64,000 bases of DNA from Cellulomonas denverensis (GTDB lineage Bacteria; Actinomycetota; Actinomycetes; Actinomycetales; Cellulomonadaceae): assembly GCF_012396125.1 (NCBI RefSeq), contig NZ_JAAXOX010000002.1, forward strand, positions 248,001 through 312,000, written 5' to 3'. A model generated the notes under the pieces. The model saw only the letters and a list, made by a program, of their open reading frames with translations. It did no database searches and was not told where the DNA came from. A program made the translations under genes and the position numbers. Positions within the stretch are counted from its first letter, which is position 1; every line of letters starts with the position of its first letter. This document shows, piece by piece, positions 34,191 to 43,812 of this stretch.

Positions 34191-35438
34191 TTAGCGTACG
34201 AGTGCGGCTTCCCCCGCATCCGCGTCGGCCAGCGAGTCCGTGTGACCAGCACCACCACCGGTGGGCAGATGGGCGCGCCAGGCGCAGGCCACCACCACCA
34301 GTGCGACCACGGCGAGCACGACTCCCCCGCCGAACATCACCGGGTACGCCCAGCGGCCGGAGAGCAGGGACAGCAGCGCGGGGACGAAGAAGCCGGTATA
34401 GGCGATCGAGTAGTAGACCGCGGTGAGTCCGGCCAGGTCGTCCGGGCCGGCGATCCGCTGCACCTCGGACAGCCCGGCGACCAGGGCGATGCCGTAGCCG
34501 CAGCCCAGCACGGCCGCCGCGACGATCACCACCGGCAGCGACAGGGTGGCGGCGGCCCAGGCAGCCAGCGACAGCCCGGCCACGATCATCACCAGCGCCA
34601 CCACCGAGGCCCGTGCGGAGTGCCGGGTGTCGATGGTGCGGCCGAGCGACTGGATGCCGAAGCCGCAGGCCAGGGTGATCACGGTCAGCAGCGCGGAGAA
34701 CGCGATCGGCATGCCGCCGGAGTGGTCGCGCATCAGGCCGGGCAGCACCGCGTAGGCGGAACCGACCGCGCCGAACACCCAGGGCGCCAGCGGCACCACG
34801 ACCCGCCAGAACCGCCGGTGTCCGAGCGCGGGCACCCGCAGGTCGTCGCGCAGCCGGCGTGGGGTCGCCGACCGCGGGTGGGTCTCCCGGGCGGGCAGGA
34901 TCGCCAGCCAGGTCAGGGCGGTCACGGCGGCGTGCAGCAGGTACGGCAGGGCGGTCCGCCACGGTCCCCACTGGGCGAGCGCCCCGGCGATCCCCGCGCC
35001 GACCAGGAAGCCGAGGGTCAGAGCGAGGGATGCACGCCGGGCACCGGTGCCGGGGGCGGAGAGCTCGGTGATCCAGGTGGTGCCGACCGCCATCGCGAGG
35101 CCGAGGGCGACGCCGGACAGCACCCGGCCGAGCGAGAGCATGGCGACCGAGGACGGACCGGCGGCCAGGATCAGTGAGCCGATGATGCCGATCGGCGCGG
35201 CCGGGATCAGCAGCCGGCGGCGACCGTAGCGGTCGGACAGCGGGCCACCGATCAGCAGCGCGGGGATGATACCGAGCACGTAGGCGCCGAGCAGCACGTT
35301 CACCATCAGGGCGCTGTAGTGGCTGACGTCCCGGTACATCACCAGCAGCGGGGTGAACTCGTTCCCGCCCCAGGCGATCGCGAAGACGAGGGCGGCCACC
35401 CGCCGCCAGTCGGTTCCGGGGCGTGGCTCGCAGTCCAT
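34191..35438 (-). CDS. MFS transporter
   Basis: A 415-residue, twelve-helix carrier of the major facilitator superfamily. The loop 2-3 signature GGPLSDRYGRRRLL is intact, and the N-terminal half carries ITELSAPGTGARRASLALTLGFLVGAG, typical of drug or metabolite exporters. The substrate cannot be read from the sequence. ATG 35438 starts a short cytoplasmic tail (MDCEPRPGTDWRR). No partner gene or regulator adjoins it; tRNA-Pro follows on the same strand. Confidence 0.88.
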   Translation of the reverse strand: MDCEPRPGTDWRRVAALVFAIAWGGNEFTPLLVMYRDVSHYSALMVNVLLGAYVLGIIPALLIGGPLSDRYGRRRLLIPAAPIGIIGSLILAAGPSSVAMLSLGRVLSGVALGLAMAVGTTWITELSAPGTGARRASLALTLGFLVGAGIAGALAQWGPWRTALPYLLHAAVTALTWLAILPARETHPRSATPRRLRDDLRVPALGHRRFWRVVVPLAPWVFGAVGSAYAVLPGLMRDHSGGMPIAFSALLTVITLACGFGIQSLGRTIDTRHSARASVVALVMIVAGLSLAAWAAATLSLPVVIVAAAVLGCGYGIALVAGLSEVQRIAGPDDLAGLTAVYYSIAYTGFFVPALLSLLSGRWAYPVMFGGGVVLAVVALVVVACAWRAHLPTGGGAGHTDSLADADAGEAALVR

Positions 35439-35511
35439 GGCTTCTACACCTACTCCGGTGCGAGCCCGTCACGACGCCGGGTCCAAATGATGGGATGAAT
35501 CGTCCGAGGAT

Positions 35512-36552
35512 TCAGAGCGACTCGGCGACCTCCGCCGGGTCCGGCTCCCCCAGCCGCCCGCGCAGCACGTCCAGCTCGGCGGCGACCAGTGCGAGCAGCA
35601 TCAGGTCGACGACCAGGCCGGAGACCGCGCCCCACTGGTCCACCCGGAACAGGAAGATCTGGGTCAGCAGCAGGTTGACCAGCACCGCCCGGCGGAACCA
35701 CTCGTACCCGGCAACCCGGTCGGTGCCGACCCGGCGCAGACCGAGCAGGGACAGACCGAGCGACAGCGCGCCGGACACGACGATGCCGGCCAGCGCCCAG
35801 TTCGGCATCGGCGATCCGGTCGCCCAGAGCGCGACCCCACGGATCACGGTGCCCAGGGTCACCAGCCCGAGCACGATCACCGTCACCCGGGGCGCCCACC
35901 GGACCTGCATCGCCCGGCGGCTGATCCCGACGATCCAGACCGCCACCGCACCGATCGGGTCCGGCAGTTCCTTGGCATCGCTCTGCACCGCGTCCAACAG
36001 CGCCCGCACCTGATCCGCGCCGGGCACGTCCCCCGCCTCGTCGACCAGCGCCCGGGCCTGCCGCCGCGCCCGGATCGAGAAGCCACCGGCGATCCCGGCC
36101 ACGGCCAGGTCGGTGGCGGCCGCGAGCAGCTCGTGCGGATCACGGGACCGGCGGTGGATCAGCTCGGCGGTCAGCACCAGCAGCACGATCACCACGTAGA
36201 TCAACGCCGCGGTCGGCTCGAAGAAGTAGTCGTTGTCGGAGGTGACGAACTTGCCGACCTCGTCGATGAACAGCCCGAAGCCGATGCCGCCGACCACGGC
36301 GACCAGCGGCCGGATCACCGGCCCGGCCCAGGACAGCGCGGCCAGCAGGGCGAGCGCCATCAGCAGCCCACCCCAGAGCACGTGCGCGATGTGCAGTCCG
36401 TCGCCGCCGAGCTGGGGGAAGCCGGTCAACGCCAGGGCACCCCGGGTGACCAGCACGGTGAGCACCGTGATCGCCAGGAAGCCCGCGATGTGCCGGGTGC
36501 CGGCCGGATCACGGGGCAGCCCGATCACCAGCAGCGCGTGACGCCCTTTCAC
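35512..36552 (-). CDS. Conserved multi-helix membrane protein
   Basis: A 346-residue protein with about seven hydrophobic segments in two groups (residues 20-130 and 215-330), separated by a soluble stretch with [62 protein letters not shown] is a recognisable conserved block of uncharacterised actinobacterial membrane proteins. Its GTG start overlaps the stop of der by four bases, so it is coupled to der, but a ribosome-related role is not implied by its sequence. Function unknown. Confidence 0.78.
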   Translation of the reverse strand: MKGRHALLVIGLPRDPAGTRHIAGFLAITVLTVLVTRGALALTGFPQLGGDGLHIAHVLWGGLLMALALLAALSWAGPVIRPLVAVVGGIGFGLFIDEVGKFVTSDNDYFFEPTAALIYVVIVLLVLTAELIHRRSRDPHELLAAATDLAVAGIAGGFSIRARRQARALVDEAGDVPGADQVRALLDAVQSDAKELPDPIGAVAVWIVGISRRAMQVRWAPRVTVIVLGLVTLGTVIRGVALWATGSPMPNWALAGIVVSGALSLGLSLLGLRRVGTDRVAGYEWFRRAVLVNLLLTQIFLFRVDQWGAVSGLVVDLMLLALVAAELDVLRGRLGEPDPAEVAESL

Positions 36553-38075
36553 CGCTTCCGCTTCTCCCGCACCCGGACCGAGATGCTGATCGGCGACCCC
36601 TCGAAGCCGAAGGTCTCCCGCAGCCGGCGCTCGATGAACCGCCGGTACTGCGCCTCCAGGAACCCGGTGGCGAAGATGACGAACCGCGGCGGCCGGGTGG
36701 ACGCCTGGGTGGCGAACAGGATGCGGGGCTGCTTGCCACCGCGCAGCGGGTGCGGGTGCGCGGCGACCAGCTCGCCGAGGAAGGAGTTCAGCTTGCCTGT
36801 CGGGATCCGGCGGTCCCAGGACTCCAGCGACCGGGTCAGGGCCGGCACCAGGCGGTCGGTGTGCCACCCGGTCTTGGCCGACACGTTCACCCGGGGCGCC
36901 CACTGGATCTGGACCAGCTCGCGCTCGATCTCCCGCTCCAGGTACGGCCGCCGGTCCTCGTCCATCAGGTCCCACTTGTTGTAGGCGATCACCAGCGCAC
37001 GACCGGCGTCGACCACCTGCTGCACCACCCGGATGTCCTGCTCGGTCAGCGGCTGCGAGGCGTCCAGCAGCACGACGGCGACCTCGGCCTTCTCGATCGC
37101 GGCCTGGGTGCGCAGCGAGGCGTAGAAGTCGGCGCCGGAGGTCTGGTGCACCCGGCGGCGGATCCCCGCGGTGTCCACGAACCACCACGGGATGCCGCGC
37201 AGCTCGACCAGCTCGTCCACCGGGTCACGGGTGGTGCCGGCGATGTCGTCGACCACCACCCGGTTCTCGCCCAGCACCTTGTTCAGCAGCGACGACTTGC
37301 CCACGTTCGGCCGGCCGACCAGGGCGACCCGGCGCGGACCGCCCGGACGTGCCTCGCCGTGCTCGGAGACCCGCGGCAGCTTGGCCATCGCGGCGTCCAG
37401 CAGGTCACCGGTGCCGCGCCCGTGCAGGGCGGACACCGCGTGCGGCTCGCCCAGGCCCAGGCTCCACAGCTGGGCGGCGTCGGCCTCACCGCGCGGACCG
37501 TCGACCTTGTTGGCGCACAGCACCACCGGCTTGCCGGAGCGGCGCAGCAGCTTGACCACCCGCTCGTCGGTGGCGGTGGGACCGACGGTGGCGTCCACCA
37601 CGAACAGCACCGCGTCCGCCAGCGAGATGGCCACCTCGGCCTGCTCGGCGACCCGGGCCTCGATCCCGGCGACGTCGACCTCCCAGCCACCGGTGTCCAC
37701 CAGGGTGAACCGGCGACCCGCCCACTCCGCCGGGTAGCTGACCCGGTCGCGGGTGACGCCGGGCTTGTCCTCGACCACGGCCTCCCGGCGACCGAGGATC
37801 CGGTTCACCAGGGTCGACTTGCCGACGTTCGGGCGACCGACCACGGCCAGCACCGGCAGGATCTCCGGCGCCTCGTCCTCGCCGTCCAGGTCGCCGTCGC
37901 CGCCCAGCAGCGCCGCGTCCTCCTCGTCGAGCTCGTACTCCTCCAGGCCGACCCGCAGCGCCTGCTCCCGGGCGGCGTCGTCGGCGTCGTCGACCAGCGG
38001 CACGGCCGCCTCGGCCTGCTCGGTGGGGTCGAAGTCGTCCGCCGCGGCGGCTCGGATGTCAGACATGGGCACCAT
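36549..38075 (-). CDS. der: GTPase Der (EngA), ribosome assembly
   Basis: A 508-residue tandem GTPase needed for 50S subunit maturation. An acidic N-terminal extension of about 72 residues precedes the first G domain (G1 GRPNVGKST at 80-88, G3 DTGGW, G4 NKVD). The second has G1 GRPNVGKSS (254-262), G3 DTAGI and G4 NKWD. The C-terminal KH-like domain ends in basic VREKRKR. In actinomycetes der usually directly follows cmk or plsC; here three other genes intervene. ATG 38075 is taken; ATG 38066 is equally possible. Confidence 0.96.
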   Translation of the reverse strand: MVPMSDIRAAAADDFDPTEQAEAAVPLVDDADDAAREQALRVGLEEYELDEEDAALLGGDGDLDGEDEAPEILPVLAVVGRPNVGKSTLVNRILGRREAVVEDKPGVTRDRVSYPAEWAGRRFTLVDTGGWEVDVAGIEARVAEQAEVAISLADAVLFVVDATVGPTATDERVVKLLRRSGKPVVLCANKVDGPRGEADAAQLWSLGLGEPHAVSALHGRGTGDLLDAAMAKLPRVSEHGEARPGGPRRVALVGRPNVGKSSLLNKVLGENRVVVDDIAGTTRDPVDELVELRGIPWWFVDTAGIRRRVHQTSGADFYASLRTQAAIEKAEVAVVLLDASQPLTEQDIRVVQQVVDAGRALVIAYNKWDLMDEDRRPYLEREIERELVQIQWAPRVNVSAKTGWHTDRLVPALTRSLESWDRRIPTGKLNSFLGELVAAHPHPLRGGKQPRILFATQASTRPPRFVIFATGFLEAQYRRFIERRLRETFGFEGSPISISVRVREKRKR

Positions 38076-38174
38076 TGTCCCCGATCACGGGGCCGGTTCG
38101 CTCCCTTCGCCCTGGTGCTGGTGGCGAACACCACGCATGATGTCTCCTCACGCCGCACCCCAGGGAGCCCACCG

Positions 38175-38465
38175 ATGTCCTTCCAGGCCTACCTCGACGC
38201 GATCGAGACCAAGACCGGGCTCACCCCGCGCCAGCTGCTCGACCAGGCACACGAGCGGGGCTTCGGCCCGGACACCAAGGCCGGTCCGATCCTGGAGTGG
38301 CTCGCCGCCGATCACGGTCTGGGCCGCGGACACGGGACGGCGATGGTGCACGTGATCACCAAGGGCGACCGGATCTCGGCGAAGCACGTCGGCAGCGACG
38401 GCAGCCACCGGGACGCGAGCGACCGGCTGTGGCTGGACGGCAAGGACACCAACCCCGGGGCCTGA
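38175..38465 (+). CDS. DUF4287 domain protein
   Basis: A 96-residue protein whose first 70 residues (SFQAYLDAIETKTGLTPRQLLDQAHERGFGPDTKAGPILEWLAADHGLGRGHGTAMVHVI) are the DUF4287 helical domain, often found in proteins related to DUF5655. The rest is a short polar tail. No enzyme motif is visible. It is divergent from der and the only plus-strand gene in this part of the window. Start ATG 38175 follows AGGGAG. Function unknown. Confidence 0.85.
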   Translation: MSFQAYLDAIETKTGLTPRQLLDQAHERGFGPDTKAGPILEWLAADHGLGRGHGTAMVHVITKGDRISAKHVGSDGSHRDASDRLWLDGKDTNPGA

Positions 38466-38490
38466 GGCGTCGCGCCTGCGCGGAGTGCGG

Positions 38491-40386
38491 TCAGAACGGG
38501 ATGATCTCGTCGTCCGCGTCTGCGCCCGGGGGCGCGGGCAGGCGGGTTCCCGCGGTCAGGAGTGCGCGCTGGTCGGTCGCCGTGGTCAGGAGCGCGAGTC
38601 GGTCGGCCGGGGTGTGCGGGCGCGCGTGATCGCCGGGGTGGGTGCCGGGTGGTTCGCCGGGTCGTTCGCGGAGCATGCGGTGGTAGCCGTCACGTCCGGG
38701 CACCGACACGTAGCGGCGGGTCGGGGTGGTCCAGATGATCTGCCCGGCGGCGGTCTGTTCGATGTGGTGTCCGCCGTGGGTGCGCAGCAGGTGGTCGCGC
38801 CTGCACAAGGGTGCGAGGTTGGTGGCGGCGGTGGGTCCGCCGTCGCCGAAGGGGATGGTGTGGTCCAGGTCGCAGGCGGTCGCGGGCACGGTGCAGCCGG
38901 GGCGCGCGCAGGTGCGGTCGCGGGCGATGACGTGGTCGGCGAGTTCTTGTGGTGGCCGGTATCGGGTTCGCCCGACGTCGAGGACCGCGCCGGATAGTGG
39001 GTCGGTGACCAGGCGCCGCCAGACGCCTCCTGCGGCCAGGGCGCGGGCGGTGGCCGCGTCGATCGGCCCGTGCCCGTCCATGTCGGCGGGTTCCTGGTCG
39101 GTGCCGATCAGGGTGGACAGTGGCACGGTGACCCGGACCTCGACCCGGGGCCGGGTCACCGACGGCGCACGGTGTCCGGTGGTCGCGTGGTGGCCTGAGT
39201 CAGGGCTGCCGTCCTCGCCCGAGGGGTGGTCCTTGTTTGCGGCGTGCTCACAGCCCATGCCGTAGCCGGTGTCCACGCCGGGCTCAGTGCCTGTGCGCTC
39301 GTGCGCGACCGCGCGGTCGCCGGTGTACGCGCCCGGGAACGTCATCGCCCCGTGATCGGTCCCCGCGCCCTGACCGGTCCCAGCACCGTGCTCGGGCAGC
39401 AGTGGCGCCCACGCGGGTCCGACCAGCGCCGCGTCCAGCAGCGCGTCCGCGCGCAACTGCGCCAGGGTCCGTTCGTCTCCGCCGTGGCGTAGCGCGTGGG
39501 CGGAGGCGTCCAACGCCTGGTCCAGTCGGGCCGCGTCCTGGGCGGGCAGGAACGCCCACACCCCGGCCATCCCGTCCCCGAGCGGCCTGGGGCGGGCAAC
39601 GTGCCGGTCCGCGCGCCCCCGCCGGCGCCGCAACGCCCCACCATCAGGGTCCACGCGCAGCAACGCCCGGTCGATGTCACGCGACAGTTGCGCCGCGGTC
39701 CGCTCCGACGCACCCGGCAACACGGTCGTTTCGACCTCTTCGGCGGTGAACAGGTCCACCCCGGTCAGGCGGCGCACCATCACCCGGGCCCGGGCGGTAT
39801 CGATCCGCCCGGTCCGTAGCGCCTGACCCGTGCCCGGTAGGTGCCGCTGGTAGGCCAGGCCCTCATCGACCAGGGTCCGGGCGGAGCGGCGGCCGATGTT
39901 CAGGTAGATCGCCAACTCATCAGCCGCAGTGTTCGGGCGGTGCACGTTCCCCGCGTACTCGGGCCAGACCGGGTTCATCTCGTCCCGCTCGGCCAGTTCC
40001 GCGGCCACCCGGGCGGAGACCGCGTGGGCCCAGGACTCCAACCGTGCCGCGGCCTCAGCGACCGCGGGCAGGTCCAACAAGTCCACCGCGACCGGGTCGA
40101 GGTTGGCCAGCATCCGGGCCAACACCGGACCGTTCTCCGCGAGCATCTCCTCAACCTGGGCCCGCGGGTCCAACGTCGGGTCGGCCGCCGTCTGCTCAGC
40201 CGCGACCCGGGCCGCCAACACCGGGTCGGTCACCCACCGCGGCGGCACATCCTCCACCGGGCCGGGCAGGTCTGCCCCTTCGAGCCACCACAGGTCACCG
40301 CCGACGTCCCACGGGTCGGCGAACACCCGCGCACCCGACCGCACCGGAAGCTCCCGGAGGTCGTATTCACGCAGGTCAAGTGCCAT
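38491..40386 (-). CDS. DUF222 and HNH endonuclease domain protein
   Basis: A 631-residue protein. The large central region (about 60-300) is DUF222, with EMNPVWPEYAGNVHRPNTAADELAIYLNIGRRSARTLVDEGLAYQ and GRIDTARARVMVRRL. A low-complexity Gly/His/Asp-rich linker follows (about 340-420). The C-terminal HNH nuclease motif lies at about 490-535, with zinc-like cysteines and the catalytic DLDHTIPF ... CRRDH. Such genes occur in many copies in actinomycetes and some contain or derive from mobile elements. The target DNA is unknown. Its location splits the otherwise conserved plsC-der neighbourhood. Confidence 0.9.
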   Translation of the reverse strand: MALDLREYDLRELPVRSGARVFADPWDVGGDLWWLEGADLPGPVEDVPPRWVTDPVLAARVAAEQTAADPTLDPRAQVEEMLAENGPVLARMLANLDPVAVDLLDLPAVAEAAARLESWAHAVSARVAAELAERDEMNPVWPEYAGNVHRPNTAADELAIYLNIGRRSARTLVDEGLAYQRHLPGTGQALRTGRIDTARARVMVRRLTGVDLFTAEEVETTVLPGASERTAAQLSRDIDRALLRVDPDGGALRRRRGRADRHVARPRPLGDGMAGVWAFLPAQDAARLDQALDASAHALRHGGDERTLAQLRADALLDAALVGPAWAPLLPEHGAGTGQGAGTDHGAMTFPGAYTGDRAVAHERTGTEPGVDTGYGMGCEHAANKDHPSGEDGSPDSGHHATTGHRAPSVTRPRVEVRVTVPLSTLIGTDQEPADMDGHGPIDAATARALAAGGVWRRLVTDPLSGAVLDVGRTRYRPPQELADHVIARDRTCARPGCTVPATACDLDHTIPFGDGGPTAATNLAPLCRRDHLLRTHGGHHIEQTAAGQIIWTTPTRRYVSVPGRDGYHRMLRERPGEPPGTHPGDHARPHTPADRLALLTTATDQRALLTAGTRLPAPPGADADDEIIPF

Positions 40387-40458
40387 AAGACGACACTACC
40401 CGCCACCACCGACACGCCCGGTAGGCCCATGCGGGCATCTCCCAGCCCGCCCCCGGTG

Positions 40459-41340
40459 TCAGGGCAGGTCCAGCCACCAGCGTTCGGAGCCGCAGACCTG
40501 GCAGGTGAACCGGTGCGCCACCCCGCCGTGCCCGATCACCGCGCGCACGGCCTCCCGCTCCGCGCCACCGACCGCATCGACGTCCTCGGGATCGAGCGGC
40601 CCGACGTAGACGGCGGCTTCGCCGCAGCAGACCGGCCACTCCGCCTGCTGGTAACCCGGGATGCCGGGGGTCCGATCACAGACCTCGGCGATCACCTCGA
40701 CCGCCACGCCGCCGCGCAGCAGGGAATGGTCGTCGACGAAGCTCGCGCCCCGGGCAGCCGCCGTGCCGTCGGCGATGCACCAGGGGCACAGGTGTTCGAG
40801 CGTCTCCCGGCCGAAGGGCAGGCCCAGGTACTCCCAGCCGCGGGCGCGGTCGCAGGTGGGGCAGGTGTGCGGGCTGCGGCGCAGGACCCCCGAGCCGACC
40901 GGGTCGGGATGGAAGCGGAACACCGGCAGCAGTTCGTCCACCGGAGGCAGCGCCTCGGCACCGGGGGCGAACTCGCCCACGCGCACGCCGAGCGGTTCCA
41001 GGGCACCGGTGCCCCGCTGGATCCACAGGTCGTCGCCGCCGCGGAGCGCGATCCGCTGGGGTACCGCGTCGTGGACGGCGATCACCAGGGCGTCCGCCGG
41101 CAGCCCGTCCGCGCGCGCCCGCTCGGTGTGCCAGACGATGTCCTGGGCGGTGCGGGCCATCCGCTTCCGGTCGCTGCCGCAGCGGACCGGGAGGGCGCGG
41201 AACACCAGGCCGGTCACGCCGGCGCCGTCGTCCCAGCGGAAGCCGTTCTCCGCGCTCAGCTGGTCCCGCCAGGTCCGCGGCAGCGGCAGGCCCAGCTCTC
41301 GCTCGACCCGGTCCAGGTCCTCCTGGCGTGCCCCCGCCAT
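40459..41340 (-). CDS. SMI1/KNR4 (SUKH)-like and CbrC-like fusion protein
   Basis: A 293-residue cytoplasmic protein. The N-terminal 125 residues (LDRVERELGLPLPRTWRDQLSAENGFRWDD ... LWIQRGTGALEPLG) look like the SMI1/KNR4 fold, which often supplies immunity to toxins. From about residue 140, FRFHPDPVGSGVLRRSPHTCPTCDRARGWEYLGLPFGRETLEHLCPWCIADG matches CbrC (UPF0167) with paired Cys zinc motifs; E. coli CbrC affects tolerance to colicin E2. A C-terminal CQVCGSERWWLDLP ends the protein. The ATG overlaps the plsC stop by one base, so it is translated with plsC. No toxin gene adjoins it. The domain calls are from memory. Confidence 0.72.
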   Translation of the reverse strand: MAGARQEDLDRVERELGLPLPRTWRDQLSAENGFRWDDGAGVTGLVFRALPVRCGSDRKRMARTAQDIVWHTERARADGLPADALVIAVHDAVPQRIALRGGDDLWIQRGTGALEPLGVRVGEFAPGAEALPPVDELLPVFRFHPDPVGSGVLRRSPHTCPTCDRARGWEYLGLPFGRETLEHLCPWCIADGTAAARGASFVDDHSLLRGGVAVEVIAEVCDRTPGIPGYQQAEWPVCCGEAAVYVGPLDPEDVDAVGGAEREAVRAVIGHGGVAHRFTCQVCGSERWWLDLP

Positions 41341-41993
41341 CAGTCCTCCGGCAGCCCCACGCCGATCCGGGCCACCGACTCCGCGACCAGCGCGCTCAGC
41401 GCCAGCCGCACCGCGTCGTTGGTCGCCGACACCGCCTCGCGCTTGCTCATCCCCTCGCCGCGCACGGGGGCGAGCGGTTCGCCGAACCGGACGTACAGCC
41501 GCCGCCGCAGCCCGGGGATGTGGTTGACGCCCTCGCCGGTGCGCCGGGTACCGAGCACCGCGACCGGCACCACCGGGGCGTCGCCGTGCACCGCCAGCCA
41601 GGACACCCCGGCCCGGGCGGAGGCCGCGTCGCCGCGACCACGGTTGCCCTCGGGGAACACGCCGACCGCTCCCCCGCGGTGCAGCACCTCCAGCCCGGCG
41701 ACCAGGGCGGAGCGGCCGCCGCCGGTGCGGTTGACCGGGATCTGACCGGCACCGCGCAGGATGACGCCGATCGGGCCGTGGAACATCTCCTCCTTCACCA
41801 GGATGTTCAGCCGCCGGGGTGAGGCGCCGGCCAGCAGCGGGCCGTCGATCACCGACACGTGGTTGGCGGCCAGGATCACCGGCCCGGCGCCGGGCACCAG
41901 TTCGGCGCCGAGCACCCGGGTGTGCCAGACCCCGTGGGCCAGGAACTTCCCGATCCCGTGCGCCCAGCCCGGCATCAGCTTCACGTCGGTCAT
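41340..41993 (-). CDS. plsC: 1-acyl-sn-glycerol-3-phosphate acyltransferase-like protein
   Basis: A 217-residue membrane-associated acyltransferase. The catalytic NHVSVID (H-x4-D) and the acyl-acceptor site FPEGNRGRG are present, spaced as in PlsC, with the intervening KEEMF block. It should transfer an acyl chain to lysophosphatidic acid in phospholipid synthesis. The ATG overlaps the cmk stop by four bases (41990-41993), keeping the tyrA-cmk-plsC order. Another acyl acceptor cannot be excluded. Confidence 0.9.
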   Translation of the reverse strand: MTDVKLMPGWAHGIGKFLAHGVWHTRVLGAELVPGAGPVILAANHVSVIDGPLLAGASPRRLNILVKEEMFHGPIGVILRGAGQIPVNRTGGGRSALVAGLEVLHRGGAVGVFPEGNRGRGDAASARAGVSWLAVHGDAPVVPVAVLGTRRTGEGVNHIPGLRRRLYVRFGEPLAPVRGEGMSKREAVSATNDAVRLALSALVAESVARIGVGLPED

Positions 41994-42688
41994 GCCCGCT
42001 GCTCGATCACATCCAGCACGGCCTGGACGGTCTGCTCCAGGTCCAGGTCGGAGGAGTCGATGGTGACCACGCCGTCCGCGGCGACCGTGAACGCGGCGAC
42101 CGTCGAGTCGTCGGCGTCTCGGCGCAGCACCTGGTCCTTGGTCGCCTCGACCGCGGCGGCGTCGTCGGAGCCGTGCACCTCGCGGGCGCGCCGGGCCAGC
42201 CGGGCCTGCTCGGAGGCGGTGAGCAGCAGCCGGACGTCGGCGTCCGGGGCGATGACGGTGGTGATGTCCCGGCCCTCGGCGACAATCCCGCGCCCGCCGG
42301 AGAAGGACGACGACGCGGCCTGGGCGCCGATCTCGTCCCGCTGGCGGCGACCGAGCTCGGCCCGGACCTCCAGGTTGGTGGCGACGGCGCTGACCGCCGC
42401 AGAGATCGCGGTCTCCCGGATCGCCTCGCCGATGTCGATGCCGTCGACGGTCACGGTCGGGGCGGCCGGGTCGACGCCCATCACCAGCGGCATGGAGCGA
42501 ACCAGCTCGGCGACCGCGTCCTGGTCGGTCAGGGAGACCCCGGAGCGCAGCGCCCACCAGGTGGCGGCGCGGTACATCGCGCCAGTGTCCAGGTAGGCCA
42601 GTCCGAGCGCCTGGGCCGCGCGGCGGGACACGGTGGACTTCCCCGAGCCGGAGGGCCCGTCGATCGCCACCACCAGGTGCTGCGTCAT
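41990..42688 (-). CDS. cmk: Cytidylate kinase
   Basis: A 232-residue kinase converting CMP/dCMP to CDP/dCDP. The P-loop GPSGSGKST lies at 11-19. AYLDTGAMYRA and GRDITTVIAPDADVRLLLTAS, the latter from the CMP-binding region, are diagnostic of bacterial Cmk. The CMP-specific insert is present at about 75-110. It overlaps tyrA upstream and plsC downstream by four bases each, so the three genes are one translational unit. Confidence 0.95.
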   Translation of the reverse strand: MTQHLVVAIDGPSGSGKSTVSRRAAQALGLAYLDTGAMYRAATWWALRSGVSLTDQDAVAELVRSMPLVMGVDPAAPTVTVDGIDIGEAIRETAISAAVSAVATNLEVRAELGRRQRDEIGAQAASSSFSGGRGIVAEGRDITTVIAPDADVRLLLTASEQARLARRAREVHGSDDAAAVEATKDQVLRRDADDSTVAAFTVAADGVVTIDSSDLDLEQTVQAVLDVIEQRA

Positions 42689-43812
42689 CGCACCAACCTC
42701 CATCCGCGGGCCGTCAGCTCCGCCTCCAGGTGCGCGGAACGGGCCGGGTCGACGGAGACCGAGGCCATGCCGACCGGTCGCCCGGCCGCGTGTTCCAGCT
42801 GCAGTTCCTCCAGGTTGACCCCGGCCTCGCCCACGTCGGTGAGCAGGCGGGCGAGTTCGCCGGGCTGATCCGGCACCAGGGCGGTGACCACGGCCCACTG
42901 CCGCGGGGCCCCGCCGTGCTTGCCGGGCACCAGGGCGACACCGGCGTTGCCCTCGGCGATCGTGGTGGCGATCCGGGCCAGCGCCCCGAGTGCGACGTCC
43001 TCGGGCCCACGGGCCCGTGCCGCCTCGTCCAGGGCGTCGACCACGCCGTCCAGGTCGTCCCGCAGCGCGGCCAGCACGTCGCGGACGGCGGAGGCGTTGG
43101 CGGCCAGGATCGAGGTCCACAGCGCGGGGTCCGAACCGGCGACCCGGGTCACGTCGCGCAGCCCCTGCCCGGCCAGGCCGAGCGCCTCGGGGGCGGCATC
43201 GCGCAGCCGGGCGGCGACCAGGCTGGAGGCCACCTGCGGCACGTGCGACACCAGCGCGACCGCGGCGTCGTGCGCGTCGGCGTCCAGCTGCACCGGCACG
43301 CCGCCCAGGTCGTTGGCCAGCGAGCGGACCGCCAGCACCGCAGCCGGGTCGGACTCGCCGGAGTCGACGATCACCCACGGCCGGCCCAGGAACAGGTCCG
43401 GCAGCGCGGAGGCGGGGCCGGAACGCTCCCGGCCGGCCATCGGGTGCGAGCCGACGTACCGGCTCAGGTCGGCGCCCGAGTCGCGCAGCTCGCGCAGCAC
43501 GTAGCCCTTCACCGAGGCGACGTCGGTGACCACGGCGCCCGGGTGGGCCGCCAGCTCCGCACGCACCACGTCGGCGGTGACATCCGGCGGCGAGGCGACC
43601 ACGATCAGGGCGGGTTCGGCGTCGTCGTCGGTGGCCGGGCGTCCGGCGCCCACGTCCCGGGCCAGCGCCAGGGCGGTGCGGGACGGGTCGTGCAGCAGCA
43701 CGTCCACCCCGTGCGCCCGCAGCCCCAGGCCGACCGAGGTGCCGAGCAGCCCGGTGCCGACCACCCGGACCGGACCCCGGGTGGCCGCCGGGGTGGTGGC
43801 GCCGGTGGTCAC
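42685..43812 (-). CDS. tyrA: Prephenate dehydrogenase
   Basis: A 375-residue enzyme of tyrosine synthesis that oxidatively decarboxylates prephenate with NAD(P). The Rossmann motif GTGLLGTSVG starts at about residue 19, catalytic His is in GSHPMAGRERSGP, and the helical C-domain contains VSHVPQVASSL. A C-terminal ACT-like domain (VVTALVPDQPGELARLLTDVGEAGVNLEEL) suggests allosteric control by an amino acid. It overlaps rluB and cmk by four bases at each side. Confidence 0.94.
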   Translation of the reverse strand: MTTGATTPAATRGPVRVVGTGLLGTSVGLGLRAHGVDVLLHDPSRTALALARDVGAGRPATDDDAEPALIVVASPPDVTADVVRAELAAHPGAVVTDVASVKGYVLRELRDSGADLSRYVGSHPMAGRERSGPASALPDLFLGRPWVIVDSGESDPAAVLAVRSLANDLGGVPVQLDADAHDAAVALVSHVPQVASSLVAARLRDAAPEALGLAGQGLRDVTRVAGSDPALWTSILAANASAVRDVLAALRDDLDGVVDALDEAARARGPEDVALGALARIATTIAEGNAGVALVPGKHGGAPRQWAVVTALVPDQPGELARLLTDVGEAGVNLEELQLEHAAGRPVGMASVSVDPARSAHLEAELTARGWRLVR

